Part shown: positions 14,201 to 25,479 of the stretch, piece by piece | Numbering within the stretch: position 1 is the stretch's first letter | Layout of the letters: each line of letters opens with the position of its first letter | Origin: Sipunculus nudus | Taxonomy: Eukaryota; Annelida; Sipuncula; Golfingiida; Sipunculidae | Assembly: GCA_026874595.1 (NCBI GenBank) | Contig: CM049309.1 | Location: 71,348,926-71,412,925, forward strand | Reading direction: 5' to 3' | DNA: 64,000 bases | Position numbers and translations under genes: made by a program | The notes under the pieces: generated by a model | Seen by the model: only the letters and a program-made list of their open reading frames with translations | What the model was told of the DNA's origin: nothing | Databases searched by the model: none

Positions 14201-15504
14201 GCTATACAATGGATGTAATTCAGTGTTTTGCTATGTGCTTTAAACAGTATGAAAATGGTGTCATATTAAGGCAGTGTTAAAGATGAGTTGTTTGTTAATT
14301 AAGGCTTTTGGAAGGGTAGACCTATGATGGGAATCATCATCTGGACGCAAAAGATGTGGTTACAGAACATTGGAGACCAAAATAAGGCCAAATAGGGTAG
14401 TACTATAGGAAATTATTATTGAACTGATGTTTCTTATGAAATTGGTGCAAAATATTCCTGAATATTTCTAGTTTAATTGTGTTCAGATATATCTCTGTCT
14501 ATCTTGTTTGACAATATTCAAAATGTTTAAGTACACATGCCACCTCAAAGTAACTCATCTGTACAACCATGACAATTTGCCTAATTGCTCTTTGACTGTG
14601 TTGGTTGTATGTTATTATTGTACTGTACTTGCAGGTGTTTGACCTCAGACAGTGTCACGGCCAGATGCAAGAACAGGCAGCCACAGCTCAGGCAGCTGCT
14701 GCAGCACAAGCCGCAGCTGTGGCTGGCAACGTACCAGGTCCTGCTTCAGTCGGCGGAATAGCTCCTGCTGTCGGTAAGTCATGTTATCCCAGTTAGTGCT
14801 CTAGTAAAGTTTGGTCCTTAGAAGTTTCAGTTGTCCTGTGTTAAATGATAATGAAGTGTTAATTTAAAAAACAAAAGTAAAAAAACTAATGGATGATCAG
14901 TCAGATTTTGTCTTAAATTGAAAATTATTCCTTTTGTCAGTGTCAGGGTGTAACTCCAGAGAGTAGCAAAATTAAAGTTTTAAAATTTTAATGGTGATAC
15001 ACCACTTTGAAACTGAGAGGAACCCATTCAAACATCCACATTGTGAAACATGTTGCAAATAGTGAACGTTTCATCTTTTTCTCACCAATTCCCTTCAGTG
15101 CTATGATTTCTATATTTCCGATTTATGTACATACAATATCATAAATCCAGGGGACTAATTATCATAACACTTCATTTATGGTGTGTGGTTTATTTATCTG
15201 CCTTCAACACTCCAAGCCAAATACCCTTATATAAAAAAAATAAATAAATATTATATATTCCTGTTTATTTTTAGGTCTGTCAGCTGCTGCAGGGATTGGA
15301 GTGGATGACCTGCGGCGTTTGTGTATCTTGCGGTTGAGCTTTGTGAAGGGCTGGGGGCCAGATTACCCACGTCACAGCATCAAAGAAACGCCCTGCTGGA
15401 TCGAGGTGCACCTGCATCGACCCTTACAGCTGCTTGATGAGGTCCTGCAGTCAATGCCCATGAATGACACACGAATTAACCGTACCTTCATTGTCAATCA
15501 GTGA
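2206..15504 (+). CDS. SMAD4: SMAD4 (co-SMAD), 3' part: linker end and complete MH2 domain, six exons
   Basis: Exons are 2206-2265, 11611-11667, 12397-12580, 12989-13157, 14635-14773 and 15275-15504. All have AG/GT borders and matching phases, and together encode 278 residues plus a split first codon; the MH1 half lies upstream of the window. SMAD4 is the shared partner of receptor-activated SMADs. It forms heterotrimers through MH2 and acts in the nucleus in TGF-beta/BMP signalling. MH2 starts at [11 protein letters not shown] (local residue 40). The SMAD4-specific Ala/Gln-rich insert ([18 protein letters not shown]) is present, which excludes R-SMADs and I-SMADs. Local D71 and R81 match human D351 and R361, trimer-interface residues mutated in cancer, and both are kept. 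The C-terminus lacks an SSXS phosphorylation motif, as expected for a co-SMAD. The linker before MH2 is shorter than in vertebrates. Assignment is near certain; alternative linker exons could be missed. Confidence 0.97.
2266..3877. other. SMAD4 intron, unique or very old sequence
   Basis: Contains loosely repeated phrases (aaaggactgatgacccatcaca-type near 2330, 2535 and 2680) that may be remains of an old tandem repeat. No coding signal. Confidence 0.5.
3878..6735 (+). repeat. composite dispersed repeat R1, copy a (about 2.9 kb)
   Basis: It starts at TTTTTTAGCGAACCTGTGAG and continues through modules shared in the same order with 26388-28460 and 29936-34090. These are the tcgtccgt-rich head, the 'cttcttctc...caagtttgttcaaatgg' blocks and the 'gcagactgccaactg...gtcaagagttcactcagtg' tandem part (5640-6160). 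The tail is 'tttgatgtattggcctga...atggtgccacctaca' (6220-6730). An uninterrupted 216-codon frame at 5550-6200 lies within the tandem part and is not a gene. Non-autonomous transposon origin is likely; the class is unproven. Confidence 0.85.
6736..7850. other. SMAD4 intron, no feature seen
   Basis: Unique AT-rich sequence between two repeat copies; nothing coding or repeated was recognised. Confidence 0.55.
7851..9060 (+). repeat. chimeric repeat: R1 head joined to R2 modules
   Basis: The first about 260 bases match the R1 head (TTTAGCGAACCTGTGAGCTT). From about 8125 it changes to the R2 type: 'agggcacaaat...aatcttc', then units of about 110-230 bases each with a (A/T)GGTGGCGCCA-like core near 8390, 8535, 8680, 8825 and 8955. 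R2 is also found at 18296-19565 and 28665-29935, and inverted at 54960-55450. Confidence 0.8.
9061..9960. repeat. GATCTC-rich old repeat, split by a palindromic MITE
   Basis: The word GATCTC, or close forms, recurs at about 9100, 9210, 9230, 9310, 9365, 9770 and 9780 on both sides of the MITE at 9375-9678. The flanks therefore look like one older element cut in two. Family unknown. Confidence 0.4.
9375..9678. mobile_element. palindromic (foldback) MITE, about 304 bp
   Basis: The left end TACCCCCTTCACACAGCA and the reverse complement of the right end, TACCCCTTTCAAACAGCA, match closely. The inner arms also pair (ggttttagtgcgttcacatg with tgtgaacgctcaaaacc). TA flanks both ends, which fits a TA target. 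No coding capacity. Confidence 0.7.
9961..11610. other. SMAD4 intron with G16 run
   Basis: Apart from the element at 10369-10637, this holds a G16 run at 10751-10766 and otherwise unique sequence up to the acceptor at 11610. Confidence 0.55.
10369..10637. mobile_element. short inverted-repeat element, AGGGCTC(A/G)ACA ends
   Basis: The left end is AGGGCTCAACATTAAC and the reverse complement of the right end is AGGGCTCGACAATAAC. Internally it repeats gggcaagt/acttgccc words. The flanks both contain GGACAG (10362-10367 and 10638-10643), a possible but imperfectly placed target duplication. Non-coding. Confidence 0.65.
11611..11667 (+). CDS. SMAD4: SMAD4 exon, linker just before MH2
   Basis: The acceptor is tgtttcag and the donor is gtaagt at 11668. 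The split codon at the 5' junction gives Trp, followed by [18 protein letters not shown]. This parallels the vertebrate YWPVHNELAFQPPISNHP stretch, so the weakly conserved exon is supported by phase and alignment. Confidence 0.85.
11668..12396. other. SMAD4 intron, nothing else seen
   Basis: AT-rich intron between the last linker exon and the first MH2 exon. Confidence 0.6.
12397..12580 (+). CDS. SMAD4: SMAD4 exon, MH2 start
   Basis: The acceptor is ccctacag and the donor gtgggt follows GAGAGGGCAAG. It encodes [15 protein letters not shown] through [15 protein letters not shown], the first strands of MH2. Reading on past 12580 runs into intron; the next exon restores RARLHIGKG. Confidence 0.97.
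12581..12988. other. SMAD4 intron with G15 run
   Basis: AT-rich intron with a G15 run at 12883-12897; nothing else noticed. Confidence 0.6.
12989..13157 (+). CDS. SMAD4: SMAD4 exon, MH2 middle
   Basis: The acceptor is tatttcag and the donor is gtgagt. It encodes [18 protein letters not shown], then the almost invariant [20 protein letters not shown], ending AYIK in phase 0. Confidence 0.98.
13295..14171. mobile_element. hAT-like MITE, 877 bp, in a SMAD4 intron
   Basis: Terminal inverted repeats TAGTGGTGGG and CCCACCACTA are exact over 10 bases. They are followed by similar gatc/cgat-rich inner sequence. The flanking 8-mers CTTCAGAA (13287-13294) and CATCAGAA (14172-14179) differ at one base, as expected for an aged 8-bp hAT target duplication. 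No transposase frame remains. Confidence 0.75.
14172..14634. other. SMAD4 intron remainder
   Basis: Unique sequence between the hAT-like element and the acceptor at 14634; no feature seen. Confidence 0.6.
14635..14773 (+). CDS. SMAD4: SMAD4 exon with co-SMAD-specific Ala/Gln insert
   Basis: The acceptor is cttgcag and the donor gtaagt is at 14774. It encodes [14 protein letters not shown] followed by the Ala/Gln-rich helical insert and the segment [13 protein letters not shown]. This insert is diagnostic for SMAD4 (Medea) proteins. Confidence 0.97.
14774..15274. other. SMAD4 last intron
   Basis: A 501-base intron with canonical borders; nothing else recognised. Confidence 0.8.
15275..15504 (+). 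CDS. SMAD4: SMAD4 last coding exon
   Basis: The acceptor is tttttag. It encodes [39 protein letters not shown] and [11 protein letters not shown], then the lineage-specific tail [13 protein letters not shown] and stop TGA at 15502-15504. The tail is longer than the vertebrate IADPQPLD ending. Confidence 0.97.
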
Positions 15505-18295
15505 AGCACACCACGTATGACACTGGTGACACCTAGCGGAGGCAGAGTGCATACACCAAGACGGGAGGCAGAGTAACGTCAACGGAGTGAATGCCCACAT
15601 GATTCTTCTTCATTGAGAACAGGAGAGTTAGTAATAACAACAACAACACAGGAGCTAAAAGTACAACTACAACACGTGTTTACTTTTTGTTGCTACACCT
15701 TGGGAGAAGTTTTAAAAGAGACTTAAAAGCTGAAAACTATTGCATGTATGTGGATAATCAGATATTATTTCAGCCACTTTTTATGTGTATGGCATAGCAA
15801 TATGTATGTGGACTTGCAGCTACACCACCAGGCTGGAGAGCCGACGTGTTTTCAACTGCTTGCAGTAAACATAGTGTGTCCTGGTGCAAATGAGTAACCT
15901 AGATTACACAAACTCAGATATTTAACTGATCTCAGGTGAAAAAAAAAATTAGTAATTTCTTCAGGCCCCCTAGCGCCACCTAGTAGCATATGTGGAACCA
16001 CACTCTCTGGTTACTGCAGATCATACCATGGCAGAGGTAGATTTAAATCTTTTAGATGTCTAAGTCATGGTGCTGAAAATATCAGTGGATATGTTGATAG
16101 CTGGATTCTTTCACCGTGCTAATGCTGTTACAAACAGTTTATTTGCTTTTATTCGCTTCCCTGCCATACTCATATATTGCCACACTTTCTTTAGAATGTG
16201 AAAAACTTGCTGTGCACAGTAGCAGAATAAGCCATTTTCTCAGGTGCTTGTAATGTTTTACATTGTTTTTTTATGCTAGTTAGAGCTTATTTGGCAGTGT
16301 AGATATTGATTTGCAGGAAGATAACATTTATAGGTCTGTCCTAAACTTGTTGCAGACATGTACAGTCAGGGCAGAGAACTGACACTGCCTTTGTAACTAT
16401 GAAAGGCAGCATACCTGTTATTAATGACAGAGGAAAAATTTAAATTAAAAGTTCTCAGAAGTTATTTGCAGGTACCCTTTCGCACCCTGCAGCATTGGAA
16501 GAACTGTTTGGTTTGGTTACTGATGATAACCCATGGCAGAGGCAGTTTATATCAGGAATTCAAACTGCTTGTATTTCTACAAAATGTATTTGTTCTGAGG
16601 AGATAAAAGAGCATCAGATGTTCACTGAAGATGACTTTCAAGGTTTATATGAAAGTTTCTGTTGACCAACTGGTAACAAGCCTTTATGATTTACCACAGA
16701 TGCTAGATAACTAATTAGTTTACTGAAATGGAGGAGCCCATTAATTAAATATTGGAAAATAGTTAATGAACACAGATGGGGGCTAATTATTTTGGTATAT
16801 TAAAACCTATATCTTGGTAATTATTGTCTGCCAGAACTACATTTGGCATGTTTGGTTTGCATACATGCTCTTTGATAAACTGGTTGATATCCTATATTTG
16901 TTTTTCCTGGAGACAGCTTGACCTGTGGATATCTGTGGTCAACTCATGTTTAATAAGACCGTTTGAATTTGGCTCTGTTCTCGTTTGGCATGATCAACAT
17001 TTCTATTGAAAAAAAATCAGGAGAGAGAAATAGCAGCCACACCATCAAACCTGCCCACACATACTTTTATCTGTTTAATAAGTCTGTTAACATTGATTTA
17101 TCACCCACTTTGAAGGAATGATGTGACAGTTATTGATAATCTGTTTCCAAAGAGGTTAACATTTTAGCAATGACTAGTAGTTTCACCAGAGAACAACCTG
17201 ACTGGCCATACATACAAACAAGTAAACTGACATTTTCTAGACCAATTGGCATGAATATGTCCTCCTTTTCTCTAAGGTTTTGAAATCATGTCAGAATACT
17301 TTATTATCTTAATGATTGCCTTGACAATCCATACTAATCATGTTTGTAGGGATACGAGCACCTTTGATTTGTCACATTTGTGTCAAGTTGACCAGCAGAG
17401 AGACAGAAAAGGAGACAGATTTTAATTAGAGCTCATGAATAATACTTATGTTCTTATTCTTTAAATTTGGGGAGGGGAGCTTTTTATGATTTTGACATGT
17501 CCGTAAAGTCCAGCATATAAAAAGCTAAAATGTGGTGCCATCATGACAAGGGTAAGAAACATTGAAAATTTATATTATAAAATGAGAAAATTAAATACAT
17601 TTGAGAAAATTGTGAAAGGAAAATGAAATGTAAGAGATTGATGTGAAGTAAAAATAATTGCTTTAGGCTTGCTATAACTAAGTGGTCCCTTTTATAAATA
17701 TTCCTGGTCAGGTACCATAAATTTTTTAATTAATTTATGCCTGCTCTTTTGGAGGGCTGACATGACTTTCATTTTGCTTTCAAAGTGAAATTTTAATTCA
17801 TGTCAATGATTAAGGTCTCAGGACCGGAATTTAAGTGGAGCTCTCCTAAACATCCCAGCAATTTTAACCACGTTTAACACACTTTCTGAAATCTAGGACT
17901 GTTCTCATTTTCTGTTTGCATATATGGACAGGTCTAGATTTTGTCTTATACAAAGATGAGTTGTATCATAATGTTGAATTTTTACACACACTCACACTGA
18001 AATATACCTTGGAATTTTAAGATGGCTGTTTGAATAGCAGTTATTATAATAAAGAGTTTTACAGGAGGTTTAATTTAAAAAAAAAGTGATTTTTAAAAAT
18101 TTGCCATGTTCAAATTATATTCAGTTTATCACCTGATAAATTTTTTTATTGTGATTTTCTTTTGCTACAAAAGATACTGGAACCACAGTTTCTCAAGGTT
18201 GGGAATGTTACAAGCCCTATTTAAATTTATACATATGATTATAGATATAGTGTATAATTGTATCCACCAAAACAAAGTTTTGCGAATACTATGTT
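15505..18295 (+). other. probable SMAD4 3' UTR and downstream sequence
   Basis: Free of the window's dispersed repeats, which fits a transcribed 3' UTR, but no coding frame or decisive poly(A) site is visible. AATAAA at 18048-18053 is one candidate end. Confidence 0.35.
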
Positions 18296-19565
18296 TTTGA
18301 CTGGGTTCCGCCGCCGCGTTCATTTCTAGAGAACTCCTCTGAGACTACTGGATGGATTTTTCCGAAACTAACACCAATTATTGGTTCACCTGTGAACTGG
18401 TGCCTAACCAATTTGCTTTGACCTCTGACCTTTCCTCTCTGCCCAGGGTCCATTTGTGCGTCTGTTTCCATACATAAACCCACATATCTGGGGAACCGTT
18501 TGACTGATTAGGAAAAAAAAATTGTACAAATGTAGCCCTTGGATAGCTTTATAACATGCACAAAATATGGTGGCGCCACCTGCAACCATGTTTGCACAGT
18601 GTTCATCTGTTCATCTGCTTTGGTTTAAAATCACTCCTATCTCTGCAGTGGTTTGACTAATTCACCTGAAATTCGGCATGCGTATACATCCTGGATAGCT
18701 GGACAGGTGGGGCCACCTACATACACGTTCATGCTGCAGACATCCAAGCTCATATCTCGGGAACCCTTTGACTTTTGCATGTGTGTAGATCTCACATAGA
18801 TATTAATCATACTTAAAACTATTGGCGCCACCTACAACCATTTTTGCACAGCTTCCCTCTGTCTGCCATGGGATAATATCACTCACATCTCTGTAGTGGT
18901 TTGACATAACTGCCTAAAATTTTGCAGGTTTATACATCCTGGACAGCTTTCTTGATTTTATGACCGGTGGTGCCACCTACATTCAAGTTTTCGCTGCAGA
19001 CATCTAAGCTCATATCTCGGGAACCGTTTGAACGTTGGGCCAAAATTTTGCATGTGTACAGATCTGACATAGCTCTTTATCATACGCAAAATTGGTGGTG
19101 CCACCTGAACCATTTTGCTCAGCGTCCGTCTGTTTTTCTGCCGTGGGATAAAATCACTCATAACTCGGCAGTGGTTTGACATACCTGCCTAAAATTTTGC
19201 GTGTTTATACATCTTGGATAGCTTTCTCAATTTTTTTTGCAGGTGGCGCCAATACATTTATGTTAATGCTGCAGAGATTCAGGCTTATATCTCAGGACTG
19301 GTTGGACATATCTCCCTGAAATTTTGCATGTTTATAGATCTTTCATAGCTCTTAATCATACACAAAATTGGTGGCGCCACTTGCCACCATTTTTGCACAA
19401 GTCCTTCTGTTTGTCTGCTGTGGGATAAAATCACTCATATACATGTAGTTGTTTGACTTTTCTGCCTAAAATTTTGCACATGTATACAACTTAGGCAGCT
19501 TTCTTGATTTGTGGTAGGTGGCGCAACCTACATACACATTTCGGCTGCAGACATCCATGCTAATA
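18296..19565 (+). repeat. R2 tandem block, about 270-bp period
   Basis: The phrase (g)gtggcgccacctgcaaccat...gcaca recurs at about 18569, 18823, 19096 and 19370. Between them, 'gctgcagacatccaagctcatatctcgg' recurs near 18730, 18990, 19270 and 19545. The higher-order unit is thus a dimer of two related half-units. The block opens with 'agagaactcctctgagac', shared with 8310. Confidence 0.85.
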
Positions 19566-20329
19566 TGCAACAGACCTCACTCTATTTCCACTTGCCACTC
19601 AATCCATGCCTCACTTCACCCGTTCCACTCTGATTTTGGCGGATACATGTAGTCTAGTTGAATTAAGTTTTTAGTCAAGTGTTAAAGAGTACAAGCACAT
19701 TGAGGGCAAACATGGAAGCTTACCATGGATATCATTTAAAAAACATAGGGATATGATTTAAAATTTGATTTTTTATATGAATTTTTGGTGTTTACACAAT
19801 TTAAGGGACAGTGTTGTAGACAAGTTAATTATATTGATAAGCTGTATATAATATAAATTTCATATACATTATGTCAGAGCTCGTATTTATATACATAAAA
19901 AAATAGGGTCAGCCCTATACAACCCTGGCAAGTGTCCATCATGGTCAGATGACCACCAGTGACCAGTTGTCATATGACTGCAGTTCTTGATTAATCAGAA
20001 TATGAATTTATCAGAAATACTTGGACTTGTTCAGGTAGTGATAAGTTTTGTAAATGCATTTATTAATTATGTTGAGTTGTAGGATCTCATGTTTAGTTTT
20101 AGGAATATCTTTTTAGTTGCTTTATATGAGTTGAGAGAGGTGATAAGATGCCCCCTTTAAATTGTGTTTAAAAATTCTTTTTTTAACTGGGATTTTTCTT
20201 CTTTCAGTTTTACAATAAAATTTGGAGATAATTGTATTTTAAAACAGCATATAGCAGATGTTGAATCATGAATCCATCACACAAGTTTGTGTAGATTTAT
20301 CGTGAGACATGATTATTCAGACAGAAAGT
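19566..20329. other. intergenic, no feature
   Basis: Unique AT-rich sequence apart from the candidate poly(A) word at 20214. Confidence 0.5.
20214..20219 (+). other. candidate distal poly(A) signal for SMAD4
   Basis: AATAAA on the + strand 4.7 kb past the SMAD4 stop; another is at 18048-18053. A long SMAD4 3' UTR is plausible from other animals, but sequence alone cannot choose between sites. Confidence 0.2.
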
Positions 20330-20685
20330 TACTGAAACATAAATATTCATTAAATTTGGTTTTATATATGATAAATTTAAAGATTTGGATGTAATTTATG
20401 CAGAGGTGAATATTCATGGAAGCATGGTTAACACTAAGAGAGCTTCATGAAACTTAAATATTCATGTTTTCATGTAACCTGTAGTATTTAATGAATATTA
20501 CAATGGAGGCAGCATAAATATTAGGTAGGTTTCATGAAACTTGAACAATTTATTTTCATGTAATGTCAGAATATGCATATTCATGACACAGGAATCATTC
20601 GGACTGAAGAAGTTTCATTACATTTGAATATTCACGTTTTCATGTAATATGCAGTGATATGAATATTCATGTCAGGGTGTCAGTT
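20330..20685. repeat. irregular tandem repeat rich in ATATTCATG
   Basis: About four copies, spaced about 80-117 bases, of 'tcatgaaacttgaatattcatgttttcatgtaa'. Starts are near 20330, 20449, 20530 and 20609, each followed by a second tgaatattcatg-type word. Confidence 0.75.
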
Positions 20686-23600
20686 CTGTATATTCAGTGT
20701 ACAGTGTAACAGGTTGAGGTTATACTGGTGGTGTCTATGGAGAGAAGGGAATATGCAATCATCAAATGTTCCACTAAGCTAGTGGAGATCGCATGGTGTC
20801 ATCAAGTCACGTGACCTGTAAAATACATAACGAAATACCTCAAACAGATTGTATATTTATGTGAAGCTGCACAGTGATGTATACAGCTGCATGTAGGGTT
20901 GATTACTTGGCTGGTGCTTATATGTATATATCTTAAGCAGATTTTATCATATATATCCCAGTATACACTTTATTTACTAGGTTTTTAAAGCTTTTGTGTA
21001 AGGGATAATACTTGTGTCACTCAAGTTTGGATACAAAACAGAGAATGCAACATAAGAGTTGTAGGCTAAGTGCTGTATTATGTTTTATCCTGTGTGTCCA
21101 GTGCTGTTTCATGTGCTCCTTGCCAGAATGGTCTTACTGTGCTGTTTGTATGCTGGTTTTAATGCCATACCATTGTTGTCAGCTTTTTGAAGTGATCATT
21201 TCGTTGAGAGCACTGTTTTTCATTACATGTAATGCAAATCACGCTTAATCTTTTAGTGGTCATTGCAAAAACACTTTTCACACATAATTATTATTGCATG
21301 GGGAAGAGGCAAGGCTTTTCAAGAACAGGTACTGCAACTAAGTGTGCAACCTTTTTTGGTATTTATTTTATAATTTATGCAACATGGAGATTTAAGGGGG
21401 GCTGGTGGTTGCTAATGTATGTATGCACGGATTGTGAACATGAAGCACTTTTTCAGTTTTGATCTAACATTCACCATGTGAGCAGTGTTATAACCCATTA
21501 CTTATGCATTTAAGTATTTGAGAGGTTTTATATAGACAGTGATAACCAGTAACCAGTGGTCATGGTAGTACTTTCTTGTCAGTAAAGCTAGGTGCAAAGT
21601 TCTTGTCATCCATCTTGGATACTGACAGCTGCTGATAGCAAAAGCTATCAATTATTTTCAAATGGTCCAGCAGCAGACTGCTACTTCTGATGACAGTAAA
21701 AACTATTAGTCGTCAAATCCTCCAGTTTTCATGAATTTCTAAGGTCCAAACTTCTAAAGAAAGTAAATTCTGTAGCTGCAGCCAGTGTCTCACAGATTTT
21801 ATTTCATTAAATACCTTTGGTTGGCTCTGGTTCAAATTTGATGAAATACTAATATTGTAATTGATAAATTATCACCATTACAGGATTTTAAAATGAATTG
21901 TTAAGAGAAAATTATTATTCCAGTTTAGCTTTTAATTTTACGCGCACTATGATTTTCACTATCAAGGTTTCTTTGTGAAATTCATGCGGATGTGTGTACA
22001 AGAAAATTGCATATCCATGTATAATTACTGCATCATCATGCCAGGGCCAGAGCATGGGGACAAATCCAATACATTTATACAAGATCAGTCGTGTTAGCTA
22101 CAGGGCCTTTGCTTAGCAGAGATCAGTCTGAAAATTTCAAGATGCAGTACATGTCATGGTTTCTGAATGTTCAGCATCATTCAACAAGGTTAATCATTTC
22201 TGTTGCTGAGTAGACAACCAGACTATAGCTTCGATGCAGTTGAGAGGTACCAGTATTGCACTGCATGGAACTTGTCTGCAGCATATTCCTGACACATGTC
22301 AGTATGTCACCGAAAGGACCACAGGACCCTCCTTTAAGCAGGGAACTAGTCAAATGCCAGTTTTAACTTTAAGTGTATTCACGAAAAATGAGACGGTTGT
22401 TAAACTGTCAGTGATACTTAATATGACATGTTCAGTATACTACATTAATATTTTAGCATATACTCCAATTAAATGTTTTAGAACTTGAGTCAGAAATGTC
22501 AGAAATTATCTTCATGAGGTGATGTGTATATACATTCAAACGTAACATGATACTGCCTTTCACAGCTTAAGGAAACCTTTAAATGAAGCAAGATTTCTGT
22601 CTTGCAGATTATTTCATTTTGATATTTTAAGGTCTTTTAGTAAGAAACAAATATGATTCCCCCAAATACTCAGCTACAGAAGAGGGAGTGCAAAGTGCCG
22701 TCTGCTTTTGGCAGTTGGGAATATATGTATGATTAGTCATCTTGACCATGGTTTCATATAGATTTTGAGCAGGTCTCATTTTTGACAATGATGTTATCAG
22801 CACACTGTTAACCTGCACAAACTCTACCTGACTTGTTTTTAAGAACATTTTCTTGATAATTAAACCAAATGCTAAAATTAGTGAACCAGAACAGTGATGG
22901 TGAAAGGTTTTACTTTTATGTTTTCTTCTTTAATAGGCATAATAATCTTCTGTTTGGAACATGTGATATTGATAATGTAATTTTGTTTTAATGCACATTG
23001 TATCCAATAGTCCCAAGTAAAGCTTAATATTGTTGTTAAGGTTTAAATTAAAAATAAATTGTTATTCAGGCAAATCAGTCATTTAAATTGTGGGCGTTTA
23101 TTTTTTAATAATGATTGAAGAATAGAATATGAATAATGAAGATTCAAATGCTTTCCAAAGAGGATACTGTTGAAGAATACATGTAATGTAAAACGTAATC
23201 AACCAATGTTTGGGTCATAAAGCTCACACACTTGCCACGAGTGTCACATATTGGGAGTTGTGATACCCAGATGCAAGAGCTGATATAGGAATGATGCTGC
23301 AATTGCTGTATTATAGTGCTGATGGTGCTTTATACAGAGGTAGCTGTATCAGGGTGAAGACCTTTTCTAAAGGTTAGGGTTACTTAAAATTCAGGAATTC
23401 CACTGCCTATTGGAGATACGGATGTTCTGTTTGTGCTCATTGGATGCTATAGAAAGGGCTGTAGTGGTCCTTCATTATAACCATTGGATGGGGGGAAATA
23501 GTGGGCCATCTGTGTCCTCACAACATCATTTTGGTCTAAAATCTAAAAATCAGATCTTGATTTCACGTTGTTACTATAAAACACAAAGGGTTTAAGAATC

Positions 23601-25479
23601 AAATACCCCTGTCTTGGATATGTTACAATTTGATTGTGCACTGCATCCTTCGAAAATAGTTTCTTAGAGCTTCTCTATATCACATGATACCATGGTGCAG
23701 TTATGAATTGTGTTCTGTTCAGGCAATTAGAGTTGGTGCAAGTTGAAATGAGGTGATTTCTAATATTTGGTTTTGGACAAACAGTTTCTTGAGCCAGTTG
23801 TTTGTATTAAAAATTTTGCAAAAGGAAACCAGTGGACTAGCAGTGCAATGGAGTATAGGCAAAAGTCCTTAACATCCCAACAAGAACCCCGTTAGTTGCT
23901 CTCTTTGTTTAAATGGGCACAATGGCAACAGCTGTTCCTAGGTGGAGCAAAGATACAGAGTAGCTATGATTAGATGCAGGCTTATTTGTGCTTTGATGCA
24001 AGATTAGATGCATATAGATGCTGGACTACAATATCGTTGTAAAGTGGTACCTTTTAAATTTATGGCTTATCCAACTATGTTGTCAAGCATACCTAGCCAG
24101 TTTCATAGATGACTACTGTTGGTTTCCTGTTGACTGGCCTCATGCTCAGTTACAGTCATACTTTTTGGCATGGTTTTACCGTCTCGCTTCTTTGTTATCT
24201 AGACCACTTACCTGTTCAGACAAAAGCTGCCTTGAGACACTTATGCATTTAGATTAAGGGATCAAAATTTCAAAAGACATGGCTGTAAAAGAGCATGCGA
24301 CCATTCCAAGGTTTTTGTACATGTCTGCTCTGTGATTGGCATGTGTTCACTCTTGACTGGTTAAGCTGAAAGTGGGTTCTGTCTTTTGAAGCAATTGTAT
24401 CATTTGAGTGAAGCATTGATTTTAATGATTTGTTTGCTTGTTTTAAGATGTCGAAAGCATAAAACTTTGAGAAAGCTTTTCTCAGTTCATTTTAAATTAA
24501 TTTAGGGAATTGGACCAGGATTACAAACAAGAATTCCATTTGATTTATTTTTTTTCAGGCCTTGTGCGTGATATTTTTCCACAGAACACAAAATCCTGAA
24601 ATTTTTACTAATGAACGGAATGAACTATGAAAATTTATTTGCATATGGATCATGCTGATGGTTTTACATTGAGGGTAACTATGATTATCTCCATGCTGTG
24701 CATATATTGTTTTTCTGCTTTCGCAGCATATATGCTTTAAGTTTAGGTATGCATTGTTCTCTGTTTTAGGCATTGTGTTGCATTTTCAGATTTACACATT
24801 AAGCTTTGCCAAGGATTTTGTGGCAGGGCCATTGGCTCAAGGTGGGAGAGAATATGGTGCTATGGAAAATACTATGTGAATGATATTGTTATAGCTTCAA
24901 GCTTGCATATTGTAAGTTCATTTCTGGTCTGCTTGTTTTGTCTTGCTGGTATAGATTCCTGTTCTGTCGAGTGAAGCAAGGAAGGAGTAGGGAGGGAACA
25001 GTATTCCATGTGTAGCAAGTCTTATTTCTACATTAAATGGTCCTTCTTAGTTTACACTTGTTTGTTTTCTTATTTTCTACCAATGCAACATTAAACAGCC
25101 CAGGCAATGCGATCTCTGCTCTGGAAATAACTATACAAACAATTCTTGTCAAAGTTAAATATATCTGGTTTGCAATTGACAGTAGGTGCTGAGTAGCCTG
25201 TGCATGAAGGCTCCCAAGAGATGGAAATGGCTGTCCTGAATGACTAATCTTCAGTGTCCTGTACGCCTAAACTTAAGGAAACTTATTGGGAGGAGTGCAC
25301 TGTATACCATGCAAATACCAAAGGGTTATCATTGGAAGCATGTTGCAGAGAATGGTCACCATGTAGATACTGACTGGATGCAGAAGAAAGCATAAGTTGC
25401 AGAACAGGAGAGTGCTATTCACCATGCCATGAAAACATGCAGAATCTAGGTTTATTTAAACTATTCTCAGGAGCATGGA
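20686..25479. other. intergenic, no gene recognised
   Basis: A 4.8-kb stretch with only short random frames (longest under 85 codons, none with a known motif). No shared dispersed repeat was seen. It could hold non-coding exons or enhancers that I cannot detect by eye. Confidence 0.45.
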
